A DNA stretch of 64,000 nucleotides from Adiantum capillus-veneris (Eukaryota; Streptophyta; Polypodiopsida; Polypodiales; Pteridaceae). Under the pieces are notes generated by a model that was not told where the DNA came from, searched no databases, and worked only from the letters and a program-made list of their open reading frames with translations. This document shows positions 9,565-19,629 of this stretch, in pieces (the stretch's first letter is position 1; every line of letters begins with the position of its first letter). The translations under genes and the position numbers were made by a program. The DNA lies in assembly GCA_014529385.2 (NCBI GenBank), contig CM043970.1, forward strand, positions 42,027,279-42,091,278, read 5' to 3'.

Positions 9565-9840
9565 AATGCTTGGGTCAGAACCAAGCGAATAGGGCCCTTC
9601 AGAGATTCTTGGGCCCCTATTCGCTTGGTTCTAACTCAAGTGACGTCACCTTTTATGACATTAGCCCACAGGACAGAACCAAGCAAATAGGGACCTCAGA
9701 GATTCTTGGGCCCTTATTCGCTTGGTTGCGACTCAAGTGATGTCAGCTCTTATGACATTAGCGCACGGGACAGAACCAAGTGAATAGAGACCTTGAGGGG
9801 TACGTGAGGCTCAATATTCGCTTGATTATGACACCAAATA
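9565..9840. repeat. Palindromic repeat cluster 4 (three ~101 bp units)
   Basis: Units begin near 9571, 9673 and 9772. Each has GGACAGAACCAAGCGAATAGGG facing CCCTATTCGCTTGGTTCTAACTC around a loop 'cctcagagattcttggg', with spacer 'aagtgacgtcac..ttatgacattagc'. The outer arms read GAACC rather than GTACC, but the inner AAGCGAATAGG core is unchanged from the other clusters. The third unit is more decayed. Confidence 0.85.
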
Positions 9841-9980
9841 GTTTTGGCTTGCTTTTTCTTTCAGTCATGGGGATCATAGTCCTGGAGACAAATGTTGTGA
9901 GCAAGGATACATGTGAATAAAAACTATTCACGTTCTTATACAATGCCCGTGCTCATCACTGTGCACCAAAACTATCAGGA

Positions 9981-11633
9981 ATGTTTAATGCAGAGTTTTC
10001 TATACAGAGGATTATAGATTTCTCATTTGATTACCTACAAACCCATTTGCAACAGTATGAGGTAGTCACTTGTGATAATTCCATGACAGTTGATGGCATG
10101 AGATATGTGCACCCAGCCGACCTTGACCCTGACAAGAGTGCTTCAAGGAGACTGAATCGTTGTCTAGAAAAGTGTCCCTCCAATGCACTGCTTGTACAAG
10201 ACAGGTGTATGAAGCACTTCAAAAAGCGTCGCTTAGTGGAATTCTACCACAGGTTTGTTTGTTACTTATACTTGCAGACGGATGGTGAGTCAGAGACTTC
10301 CCAGTCATCAACAACTTTCGGTAGTTGTCCATTGGCGCCGAAGGAAGAGGTAGAGGATGAGGAGGTGCAGTTCGACTCAGAAGAAGAGCGGGTAGAGGTA
10401 CTAAAGGAAACATTTTATGCGGGCTTAACTCTTGCTTCTCTTGCGGATGCAGCAATATGATGCAAGCAAGAAAGTCCAAGTAAGGAAGTGACTTTGCCTC
10501 TGAATTGTGCTTCCACCTTTGCTATGGTGGGCGACACCCACTATGTTCTGCTCACAGATATCATGCATGAGCTCAATATATGGGAGGACTACTACCTAGA
10601 TGCAATTGAGAATTTTTGTGAGGCAAACATGGGGTTTGTGGATGATGATGGAGTGGACCAACATCTTATTGCTGACACAGCTGTCCGCAACTCACAGTTC
10701 ACTTCAGGGTGGCAACTGATCAAAGATACATTCAATGAAGCGAAGTCTGTAGAGGCCAAGTTTCCAACAGATGAGTAGTTTGAATCAACAACAAAACAAC
10801 TCGGCTTGGAAAACATGGGTAGGCCAGTGGTACCCAGAGATCAAGTAATGAATAGCCAATCTATTCACTTGTGGAGGAGGTCGATGCTGGAAAGGACGAG
10901 AATCATATGGTAACTTTTGTCGTGCATTCAGATGGTATTGGAGATGGCCCGGTGATAAATTATCATGATCATTTTTTTGTTGACAGGTGCTAGTGTATGA
11001 CGATAGTTTCCTTAGAAGAGCAGGAGGCTCACGGCAAGGGCTTGTCACTGGAGTCCAAGGCAAGGATGCGGCGTTGTCTCACTACATCGGGCGTTTCAAC
11101 CACAAAAAGGTTTGTAGAAACTATTCAAGTACTTGGCAATTGTACTCATCTCACTTATGGCCCATAAATTCATTACAATTTTTATGTAGATCATAATATA
11201 CCACAAGGAATACTCCGATGACAATGCAAAGTTCCCACTGTTTGCAATGAAAGTTATTACAAGATTGTGTGGTGGGCACCCCCTCCCACTAACAGTAGAA
11301 AGACTAATTTTGATTGAGAAACAGTTTTCTCTACGCGTATTTGGCATTGGGTATGGGTGCCAAGCACTCAGAGCTCCCTATTTCATGTCCTACACAGCTC
11401 AGGCTCTGCCTGTAGGGGTTGAAGACCCGAAAATCTTAGATTCATACAACAAGTGGTTGTTTTTTAGGGAAAGAAGACGCCTGATGCCCGTGGGGATGCT
11501 ACCATCAACAGAGGAACGAGCTCGTCTACAGAGCTTGCACATAGAAGAGGTACAAAGTGAGGAAGAAGGAGGTGCATCGAAGAGGAAAAAAACAACGGGC
11601 TTAGGTCCATCTTCTCCCGCTCCTGACTTGTGA
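9981..11633 (+). CDS. Unidentified multi-exon gene
   Basis: Four coding-like blocks lie in order on the plus strand: 9981-10460 (159 codons, ending in a Glu/Asp-rich stretch), 10488-10778 (96 codons), about 10987-11107 (starting VLVYDDSFLRRAGG after a 'ttgttgacag' acceptor and ending 'aaaaag|gtttgt' donor-like), and about 11190-11633. The last begins with an IIIYHKEYSDDNAKF reading and ends with acidic residues followed by a basic SKRKK motif that could be a nuclear localisation signal. Introns would be short. I do not recognise any domain. The gene follows palindromic cluster 4 directly and may be the second coding unit of the same mobile element as the minus-strand H3-like/ULP1-like locus. 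That link is inference. Confidence 0.45.
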
Positions 11634-11831
11634 ACGTCGCCACCTCGCATGGCACTCCGTCGCATTTGAAGCTCCCCAAGCCATCTGTTTCTTCTCTTTG
11701 CGGATGTGTTGTAAAGAGCGCATAATTTTTGAACTCTTAAGAAGTTCCTTCTACCTTGATCTATGAATTAGTCGTTTATAAGTCCATTGGTGTAAATCTA
11801 ATAGGCTATTGGCCTTATCTTTTCCTACCCC
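11634..11831. other. 3' flank of the unidentified gene
   Basis: Contains 'aatctaataggc' and T-rich runs but no gene. It could include the 3' UTR of the preceding gene. Confidence 0.25.
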
Positions 11832-12299
11832 ATGTCAACTTCTCCTCTCTTCTCATATACCTTTCATCGGGGACACCATACCTTCTTAAGTGGAAGAGGA
11901 CATGAATACTTGGTGATGAACGGATGTTTCCAAACCTTCTTCATTTGGTTCTTTGGTGTATGGAGGTTGCACATTGTGATGCTTCTGGTCTTCATCATAG
12001 ATGAAAAACTTGTTGATTGCTACATGTGGATATTTCATCAATCAGTACCAAAATCTATTCTCTTCGAATGTGTTGGAAGCAATAGAAACCTTGGTCTATT
12101 ATCTACTTATATGGTAAACTATTTGAAATATCTTCCAATAGCAGTTGGAAGCATGGATCAAGCTTTCCTAAATCATGAAGGTCATAGAATTTTTGACTTG
12201 ATAAGCCTACCCAGGTTGAATGAATTTTATGAGCTACAATTCAGGAATTTGTTCATACAAGCTCTTGAAGATCGTAGCAGATATATCAACTTTACATAG
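11832..12299 (+). CDS. Hypothetical ORF, possibly a relic upstream of gypsy A
   Basis: The ORF has 155 codons with aromatic-rich N-terminal half (FFIWFFGVW, possible membrane segment at residues about 35-55) and a more polar C-terminal half. A same-frame continuation past the TAG at 12297 reads EEEQPIFYITF before further stops, which suggests a decayed longer frame. No family is recognised. It could belong to the interior of gypsy A, whose 3' end is at 12677, or be unrelated sequence. Confidence 0.3.
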   Translation: MSTSPLFSYTFHRGHHTFLSGRGHEYLVMNGCFQTFFIWFFGVWRLHIVMLLVFIIDEKLVDCYMWIFHQSVPKSILFECVGSNRNLGLLSTYMVNYLKYLPIAVGSMDQAFLNHEGHRIFDLISLPRLNEFYELQFRNLFIQALEDRSRYINFT

Positions 12300-12627
12300 G
12301 AGGAAGAGCAACCAATCTTTTATATCACATTCATAGTGATAGATGCAATGATGGACAACAATAAAATCTACAAGTTTCTTTAACCGAAATCAGCAAGTGA
12401 TTCCATACCATACATCTCTCTTTGGGAAAGATATTTCAAGATCTTTGATCCTGGGGGGTGCTTATGGAAACTTTCTCAATGGAGGAGGTTTACTCAGTCA
12501 CTTCATTACATCCTGCTATTGGCTCTAAGAACCTTTCATATCACACAAGTTTTTTTAATCATACAACAAAGGTTCTTCAAAGATGAGAGCAGACAAAGAC
12601 AGACGTTACACAATCTACATGTTATAT

Positions 12628-12677
12628 GGTCGGATAAATGGTACATGAATGTACCATTATCTAAGGGGGGGGGCTAA
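12628..12677 (+). mobile_element. Gypsy A: 3' internal end and polypurine tract
   Basis: 'tggtacatgaatgtaccattatctaagggggggggctaa' matches the sequence immediately before the 3' LTR of gypsy B (23062-23099, 'tggtacatgaatataccatcatcctgggggagggctaa'). The G-run is the polypurine tract that primes plus-strand DNA synthesis. It marks the following LTR as a 3' LTR of a separate, related element whose interior is otherwise not recognisable here. Confidence 0.8.
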
Positions 12678-14347
12678 TGATAGCCGTTTTTTCGGCTTTC
12701 CATAATTGCCATAGTAAGCTACCTCACCCTATCAAATGACTCAAACATTTTGGTTATCCCTACCATTTCACTGTACATAGGCGTGTGTGAGTTAGGGGAC
12801 TTTTCTCATATCTTCTTAAAAACCCTTAATTAGCTAGTCACTGGGCTAGTTGAGCCAAAAAAATAAAAAATATAAGTATATTATGGCCCATTTGTGTGTA
12901 AATATTTCATTGTATATAGGGCCTAAATAAAAGGATTTTTCATAATTATTTTGGTATTTATTTAAATATTTCTACCTATGGTGTGTTATTTATGCTATGT
13001 ACATTGACTCACCATTACTATATTTTTTCTTACCATTTTGCATACTCTTTATTTCATATAAAAATAATTTCATGCAAGCTTCTCTTATTTTCGGTGTAAC
13101 TCCATCCTAACAAAAATCCAAAAAAAACTAGTTCTATTTATGTGTATATTTTTTCACTATTGTGATTTTTTCTTTTCTACATCTATTCTTTATTACTCTC
13201 ATAAATTAGACCACAAAAAATATTCATCTTTTTATGGTAGACTTATAATGAGAGAGACTTATTTTGACCCCTTTATATTTTTTCCACCTATATTATTTAT
13301 ATTTGACATATACATATTTTTTAGACCCCTCAATATTTGATTTTCTTAGTTGTACTATTCATTTATATCATGATCTCAACAATATTTTCAATTATAGACC
13401 TACCAAATAAGATCAAGGGTATGTGGAATGCATGCATGCACCATGGGGAGCTCACTCTTGGAGATATTCAAAAGAATCATCCAAAGAAAGATCTCACAAG
13501 GACTTTGTGCAGTGGAAAAAACAGTCGGTTTTACTGAATTTTTAAAGTTCACATGCTCCCCGAATTTGAAAAGGTGATACAAACAAAAGTTGTAGCTCGT
13601 GAGCTGAAATTTCACCTCAAATTTTTTCATATTTTTTAAAGCTACGAGCTGTGAGCTATCATTTTATGGGTGGACCCTAGTTTGTCCATGCTATGCAGCC
13701 ACACTCCCTCTTCCACTTTATCATTTTCCTCTTTCACACACACTCCTCCCTCTCCTTCCCACTCCCAAACCTGCAACTCCCATGTCCTAATTCACCCTCT
13801 TCACCATTGCCACATCTCTCACACCTCCATAGCCTTCATCCTCCATTTCTACACCCTATGTGTCCCCCTTTCTCTCTACATATATGTCCATATTACCATA
13901 CTCTCTTCAGCTTTGTAAAGAACTTCAAAAAATCAGCAAAAATCCAAGGATAACCTCTACAAATGAAGGCTTTTATCATGAATTTTCCAAGTTTTGAAAT
14001 AATATACCTTCATCGACACGCGGTGCTTCGCCATGCTGACTGCTTCTTCTTCCGGTGCTGTAAAGAGGTGAATGTCAACTTCTCCAAAGCTTCAACCTCT
14101 CTTTACAAGCTCATCCCTTCTCTAACTTTTCTCATCACATATCTCACCATTTGGTGAATGATTTTGTAAATAATTTTTAGTGATAATTACTAACTACTAA
14201 CCACTAACCTTATTGTAAAATGCACCCTCTACTAGAGTAGGCACTCCCAAATTATTCACTCAATCCTCTCTCCTTTCATCCTCAATAATTCTCTTCCCTT
14301 GAGCCCACATCCATGTGACTCAAAGGACAAGAGAGACCCACCCTCAT

Positions 14348-14349
<2 letters not shown>

Positions 14350-14430
<81 letters not shown>
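14350..14430. repeat. (AT)n microsatellite
   Basis: About 81 bp of uninterrupted AT dinucleotides within the gypsy A LTR, some 65 bp upstream of its TATA box. Absent from the gypsy B LTRs. Confidence 0.98.
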
Positions 14431-14433
<3 letters not shown>

Positions 14434-14494
14434 TAATCTTTTATTCCTTCAAATAAACTTGATTAGGCCTAATCCTAATCGGGGCTTCTAAAAC

Positions 14495-14504
14495 CTATAA
14501 ATAG
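14495..14504 (+). promoter_or_regulatory. TATA box of gypsy A LTR
   Basis: 'cctataaatagagcc' is a strong plant TATA element. It is followed at about 30 bp by a C/A-rich stretch suited to transcription start and lies about 830 bp from the LTR end, a plausible U3/R boundary. Prediction from sequence only. Confidence 0.55.
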
Positions 14505-16933
14505 AGCCTTCTCTGCCTTGTAAATCACATGATCACACTACACCACACCATTCTCAACACATAACACACCACTCTTCAAGCCTAGTTGTGTAGAGTGTGT
14601 GCATTGTGAGTGCTCTATTCCATCACTACACATAGGTGCATGGAGAAGCTTGAAGTTAGTTATGCCATCTAGAGGAGTGGAGTGATACTATACTCTGCAA
14701 TCACACTTGTAGCCTACTCTTGTCCATAAATAAGATTCATAGTTTTGGGTGCAATTGTATGCTACAACTACGACTCTTCTCTCCAAATTGACTTGATAAG
14801 TTGGCTCATCAGGTGGTTGAAGGTATATTGTCCTTGAAGTTTGTTGTGCCATTTCATGCTTGGTGGTTTGAGGGCTTGTTCATTTGTTTGCCTAAAAGGT
14901 CAATTGTAAGAGGGTGCTCGATGAGAGGGCTCCCGTGACCCTAAGACAATTTGTGTATTGGCAACAAGGTCAAGTTTTGTGTTGTCTCTCTATTTCTCAT
15001 CAAGATTTGTGTGCATCTAGTCTTTAAGGCTAAGAATGAGTTGCTCAAGTTTATTTGTGCACTTTACCTCTCTCTGCGTGGTGAATGTTTGTGTTTGGTA
15101 TGTGTGGCTATCTTGCATTCCCCTCTCTTTGTGCGTTTGAGTACAAGGAGATACACGTGCGTCCTAGTTCGCATCTACAACTAGGTGGTGCCCCTTTTCT
15201 TGTTTGGTTTCTGGCTGTGGGTTGTTGTTGTCTCTGATTGTGCTTGCCCCAGCCCCAATTGAGCAGCACGGGAGCCTCGAAGGGTGTTTAGAAGACGCTC
15301 TTCTTGTTGCCCGCCCCGGACCGCCTCAATAGGCATGTGTGAGTTAGGGACTTTCTCCATATTTTCTTAAAACCCTCAGCTAGCTAGTCACTGGGCTAGT
15401 TGAGCCAAAAAAAAATTAAAAAAATATATATTATGGCCCATTTGTGTGTAAATATTTTACTGTATATAGGGCCTAAATAAAAGGATTTTTCATAATTATT
15501 TTGGTATTTATTTAAATATTTCTACTTATGGTGTGTTATTTATGCTATGTACATTGACTCAACAATACCATATTTTTTCTTACCATTTTGCATACTCTTT
15601 ATTCCATAAAAAAATAATTTCATGCAAGCTTCTCTTATTTTTGGTGTAACTCCATCCCAACAAAAATCCAAGAAAAACTAGGTTATTTATATGTATATTT
15701 TTTCACTATTATCAGTTTTTCCTTCCTACATCTAGTCTCTATTACTCTCATAAATTAGACCACCAAAATATTCATCTTTTATGGTAGACTTATAATGAGA
15801 GAGATTTATTTTGACCCCTTTATATTTTTTCCACCTATATTATTTATATTTGACATGTACATATTTTTTTAGACCCCTCAATATTTGATTTTCTTAGTTG
15901 TACTATTCACTTATATCATGATCACAACAATATCTTCATTTATAGATTCAAGGGTACGTGGCATGCATGCATGCACTATGGGGGGCTCATTCTTGGAGGT
16001 ATTCAAAAGAATCATCCAAAGAAGGACCTCACAAGGACCTTGTGCAGTGGAAAAAACAGTTGGTTTTTCTGAATTTTTAAAGATCACATGCTCCCCGAAT
16101 TTGAAAAGGTGATACAAACAAAAGTTGTAGCTCGTCAACTGAAATTTTACCTCAAATTTTTTCATATTTTTTTGAGCTACGAGCTGTGAGCTATGATTTT
16201 ATTGGTGGACCCCAGTTTTCCCATGCTATGCAGCCACACTCCCTCTTCCACTTTATCATTTTCCTCTTTCACACACACTTCTCCACTCATCATCCCTACC
16301 TCTCTCACCACTCCTCTCTGCACCCTACTCACCTTCTTCTCAACCTTGAAGAATAAGAGAAACCATGGTGAACTCATGTCTCCTACACACACTTCCATTC
16401 CAAAATTGACCACCTAGTCTCATTTTTCCTCATCTATATTACCCATAACTATCAAAAAAACCACAAAATTCAGCCTCTTCTCTTGAAAGACAGCATCATG
16501 GTGATTGATTACTCATGTTCACTTACCTTGGCTTCAAAGGAAGGTCAAGAGTGGAGAAAAAACGTACCGTGAAAGCTAGTGGACCGTCAACAAGCGTCAA
16601 AATTGACCCTACTCAAGACACTTGGAGCATCAACATTGTAAGAAATCCATGTTTTCTTACCTATTAAGAGTTTTTTCTTCCTTATTTGTATCCTACATGG
16701 TTACTCCCATTGTAAATATCCAATTTCATTTGTAAATCAATAAAAATACTAACTCTACTAATTTACTAACACTAACCTACTATGAAAAGTCCTATCACCT
16801 CCACTTCTCTCCTCTATCTCTTCTTCATCTATCCACACCAACTTCTTGATAATTCCAAGCAAAAGAATTTAGATAAGTGCTGAAAATCTAACCCAACCAT
16901 GGTTAGAGGAGTAACACTAGCCTTCAAAATTGC

Positions 16934-16940
16934 TATAAAA
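16934..16940 (+). promoter_or_regulatory. TATA box of gypsy B 5' LTR
   Basis: 'ttgctataaaaggagg' is a consensus TATA box, conserved in the 3' LTR at 24807-24813. It would drive the genomic transcript about 900 bp before the LTR end. Confidence 0.6.
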
Positions 16941-17601
16941 GGAGGTTGTAGCTAGCACAAAAAGGGGGAGCCATAAGCAAGAGCACTATGCTATAGCTTG
17001 AGAATCCAAGCTTAACCTCTTTAGAAGGAGCTCTTGAGTGGAAGCTCATTGTCTTATGCATATGCATGTGTTATATTAGGGGTGATTAGCAAGGGAACTC
17101 TATGCCATTGTAAGAGAGAGTGATCATTCAATTGAGAGTAGGAAATCTATCATTTCTCCTACTAGTGTAAGCCCAACATTTGTTGAATCAAGGAGGGTGG
17201 ATTTGGAGTAAGCTTGGATACTTTGTCTCTCTTCCAACGTAAAGTAATGGACAACAATGATGTGTAAGTGTCTTGGTGTTTTTTTTTAAAAAAGTTCTTG
17301 ATAGCTTGTCTCTGGGTGTTGTCATCAAATTATCCATAGATCCCACATACTGTAAGGGGGCGACAGGGTGGAGAGGACTCCCCTGGCTTTAAGACAGTGA
17401 TTGGGGAGGCTTTTCTTGTGCTGTGTTGTGGTGTAATTTACTCAAGCTATGTTGAATAAATACTAATCTCACTTTGATTTGTCATGACAGATTTGTAAGA
17501 AGGTATTAATGCAACAAGCACCCCCTCCCCCTTCTCTCTGTTTCTTACATTTATAATTGTGTTTTCTTGATCATTGCCGATACATTTCAAAGAAGACTGA
17601 G

Positions 17602-17603
<2 letters not shown>

Positions 17604-17673
<70 letters not shown>
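17604..17673. repeat. (CT)n microsatellite in gypsy B 5' LTR
   Basis: About 70 bp of CT repeats near the LTR end. The counterpart in the 3' LTR is at 25481-25549, so the tract was present when B inserted. The minus-strand ORF across it is an Arg-Glu repeat artefact. Confidence 0.97.
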
Positions 17674-17675
<2 letters not shown>

Positions 17676-17852
17676 ATGCGTCCTAGTTCGCATCCAAAAC
17701 TAGGTGGTGCCCCAAATTCCTGTAGGGTTAGGTTGAGGGTTTGTGTGTGTGTTTGTTGTTTTTTCCAACCCCAACCCAATTGAGCAGCACGGGAGCCTAG
17801 AAGAGTGCTTAGAGGCCACTCTTCTTGTTGCCCACCCCGGACCGCCTCAAAT

Positions 17853-17869
17853 TGGTGCCTCCACGGAGG
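17853..17869 (+). promoter_or_regulatory. Gypsy B primer-binding site
   Basis: TGGTGCCTCCACGGAGG begins three bases after the LTR's terminal CA. A TGG start complements the CCA end of a tRNA. It is not the initiator-Met PBS (TGGTATCAGAGC) used by the copia, D and E elements here, and I could not assign the tRNA. Confidence 0.65.
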
Positions 17870-17924
17870 ACGGCTTGTGTATGTTTTGTGTAGGCTCAAC
17901 CTTTAACATAATCAAGTAGCTTGC

Positions 17925-18137
17925 ATGAATCACGAGAATTTGTATGATCCCTTCATTCCCATTGTAAGGCAAAAGGTACACATAATTGCTAGTACTAAGT
18001 TGCAATTTCAACATGTAATTCGTAGAATTTTAGGTCCTCTTAGGTTGGCAGAAATAAACGCATCAGTAAATCCTTTTACTTTGCCTCTCATTAGGTACGA
18101 CCTTAGTTTGGACGTCTATATTTTTGTTTTGTTTTAA
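17925..18137 (+). CDS. Gypsy B leader small ORF 1
   Basis: A 70-codon ORF with ATG and TAA in the leader between the primer-binding site and gag. It is paralogous to the next ORF: both share the pattern K-V-x-I-x-x-S-x-K-[LI]-x-F-Q, then G-x-x-R-[LV]-x-E-I-x-A-S-x-N-P-x-x-L-P-L-I-x-Y, then S-[FL]-D-V-x-I-F. DNA identity between the two is clearly lower than the protein pattern suggests. No known gag/pol domain matches. Possibilities are a small accessory protein, an exon joined to gag, or an ancient duplicated leader segment. Confidence 0.5.
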   Translation: MNHENLYDPFIPIVRQKVHIIASTKLQFQHVIRRILGPLRLAEINASVNPFTLPLIRYDLSLDVYIFVLF

Positions 18138-18158
18138 TAATTAGGTCATGCATAGACC

Positions 18159-18377
18159 ATGGATAATGGCCTAGGAATAGAGGTTTTCCCCTTTCATTTC
18201 ACTCCACACATTAAAGTAAACATTGCAATTAGTAGAAAAATCCATTTTCAACAACGTATGGTGTTCATGTTTGGTGCCCAAAGAGTAGGAGAAATTCTCG
18301 CGTCACCAAACCCTATCATTCTACCTCTTATTGATTATCATAGGTCATTTGATGTGAATATTTTTATTTTTTTGTAG
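18159..18377 (+). CDS. Gypsy B leader small ORF 2
   Basis: A 72-codon ORF starting 21 bp after small ORF 1 ends, in the same orientation, and 70 bp before the gag ORF. It aligns to small ORF 1 over about 54 residues without gaps; the EILASPNPIILPLIDY stretch is the best-conserved part. The hydrophobic C-terminus ends in FIFL. Many differences from ORF 1 fall at third codon positions, consistent with past selection on the protein. Function is unknown. Confidence 0.5.
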   Translation: MDNGLGIEVFPFHFTPHIKVNIAISRKIHFQQRMVFMFGAQRVGEILASPNPIILPLIDYHRSFDVNIFIFL

Positions 18378-18447
18378 AATAGATTGCAATTTAGAAAATA
18401 TTATTGTGTAAATCTTTTAAAGAAAGAAAAATAAAAAATGCGTCACT

Positions 18448-19629
18448 TTGAAATCAATTCAATGGAGAGCCAATGCCAAATGTATGGATATCCTCTTTTT
18501 TTTTGGAGAGCCTGGAGAGGATGCAGAATTATTGTTAGCGAATTTCAAGATGTCTTGCCGTATCAAGAGGATAGTAACTGATCAAGAACGTGTAGAAATG
18601 TTTGAGGTGGTCCTTAGGAAAGATGCTAGCACTTGGTTTGACTCTTTGACTGAGGAAGTTAAGGGGAATTACACAGAAGTTTTGAATCGTTTCAAGAAAT
18701 ACTTCTTTGATCCCCAAAACACTCAAAAACTATGGCAAGACATTGTTTCTCATAAGCAAAAAAACTTAGATGACTACTACTTGTACAAGCAAGAGTTTCT
18801 ACGTCTTTGGGCTCTATGGATACGAAATGTTGCTAACCCTGGTGATGGTGCAGAATTTCTAAAGAAGGGGAGGCTCATATCCGGACTCTTTCCTGACCTT
18901 CAGGTAAAAGTTAAGTCCGATGCACCTGCTACCTTTGATGCAGCTGAAAATAGGGCTGCTGAGAAATATAGGAAACTCAAGTGCTTAAGGGGGGAGGTTC
19001 CAATAGAAGGTCTTAGACCCAAAGGTAAGTCACAAGCATCAACATCTAGGGAGCTTCCTGAGGTAACGGCGGAAGTGATTGAGAAGTTAAATGAATCTTT
19101 AAGCAGCTTGTCAATTCACCTTGCACAAACTGTAGGTCCAAAGGGACAAGCAAAGAAGTTTGAAGAGCGAGATTCACGACTTAGGAGAGTCTTGCAATGT
19201 TGGAATTGCGGTGAGTCTGGACATGGGATGTATAATTGTCTTTGGCCCCGTGGGGAGCTAGGGAGACCTAACTTGAATTACCCAGTGATGAATGCAGGTG
19301 AAGGAACTCATCAACAACCAAGGCTTCTACAAAGACCAAATGGACCAAGACCACCTCCACAAGGGGTAGAAGGAGTTCCACCTTTGCCAGATCCAAATGT
19401 GCATGTGGTAGAGGTGACAAACTCAAATGAGGTTGACATGGAAGCAAATGGCATTAAGCGTGGCCGAGGAAAGGTAAAGAGAAAGAAGGTGTCACATCAC
19501 AGAGTGACCATGGACGAGGCAAGAAGGCAAAGGAGACCAAGGAAGCTAAGAGGACTCGACGTCGTATCAATCTCCAAGACTTCCCTCTTGGGCATGGTAT
19601 GGCTCCATACAACCTATTGGAAGACATGA
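18448..19629 (+). CDS. gag: Gypsy B Gag
   Basis: A 393-codon ORF. Residues about 20-180 resemble the retrotransposon Gag capsid fold, including TWFDSL, a RFKKYFFDP phrase and a helical LWQDIVSHKQK stretch. A CCHC zinc knuckle, CWNCGESGHGMYNC, lies near residue 252 and would bind the genomic RNA. The C-terminus is Pro/Arg/Lys-rich. The last codons overlap the protease frame by about 30 bp, so protease would be reached by a frameshift or the frame has been broken by an indel. Gag forms the cytoplasmic virus-like particle. Confidence 0.85.
   Translation: MKSIQWRANAKCMDILFFFGEPGEDAELLLANFKMSCRIKRIVTDQERVEMFEVVLRKDASTWFDSLTEEVKGNYTEVLNRFKKYFFDPQNTQKLWQDIVSHKQKNLDDYYLYKQEFLRLWALWIRNVANPGDGAEFLKKGRLISGLFPDLQVKVKSDAPATFDAAENRAAEKYRKLKCLRGEVPIEGLRPKGKSQASTSRELPEVTAEVIEKLNESLSSLSIHLAQTVGPKGQAKKFEERDSRLRRVLQCWNCGESGHGMYNCLWPRGELGRPNLNYPVMNAGEGTHQQPRLLQRPNGPRPPPQGVEGVPPLPDPNVHVVEVTNSNEVDMEANGIKRGRGKVKRKKVSHHRVTMDEARRQRRPRKLRGLDVVSISKTSLLGMVWLHTTYWKT

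Larger units (their letters stand above)
12678..15328 (+). repeat. Gypsy A 3' LTR (2651 bp, chimeric)
   Basis: The LTR starts TGATAG after the polypurine tract and ends ...CCGCCTCA. Its first ~1.07 kb (to about 13745) matches gypsy B's LTRs closely. About 13745-15155 is unrelated to B and carries an AT microsatellite and its own TATA box. The last ~170 bp ('cgtcctagttcgcatc.acaactaggtggtgcccc' to the end) matches B again. It is therefore an LTR of a sister subfamily with a replaced U3/R middle. Small ORFs in it are not credible genes. Confidence 0.8.
15329..17849 (+). repeat. Gypsy B 5' LTR, 5'-truncated
   Basis: Begins 'ataggcatgtgtgagttagggac', which corresponds to position ~98 of the intact start seen in B's 3' LTR, and ends ...CCGCCTCA at 17849 next to a primer-binding site. 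The missing 98 bp are replaced exactly by the end of gypsy A's LTR. By eye it is nearly identical to the 3' LTR at 23100-25703, so B inserted relatively recently. Confidence 0.85.

Noticed and set aside
13670-13953. Overlapping Ser/Pro/His-rich ORFs in the gypsy A LTR
   Set aside because: Low-complexity C/T-rich DNA open in two frames; no sign of coding.
17447-17899. 150-codon minus-strand ORF with a long RE repeat
   Set aside because: It is the reading of the CT microsatellite in the gypsy B LTR.
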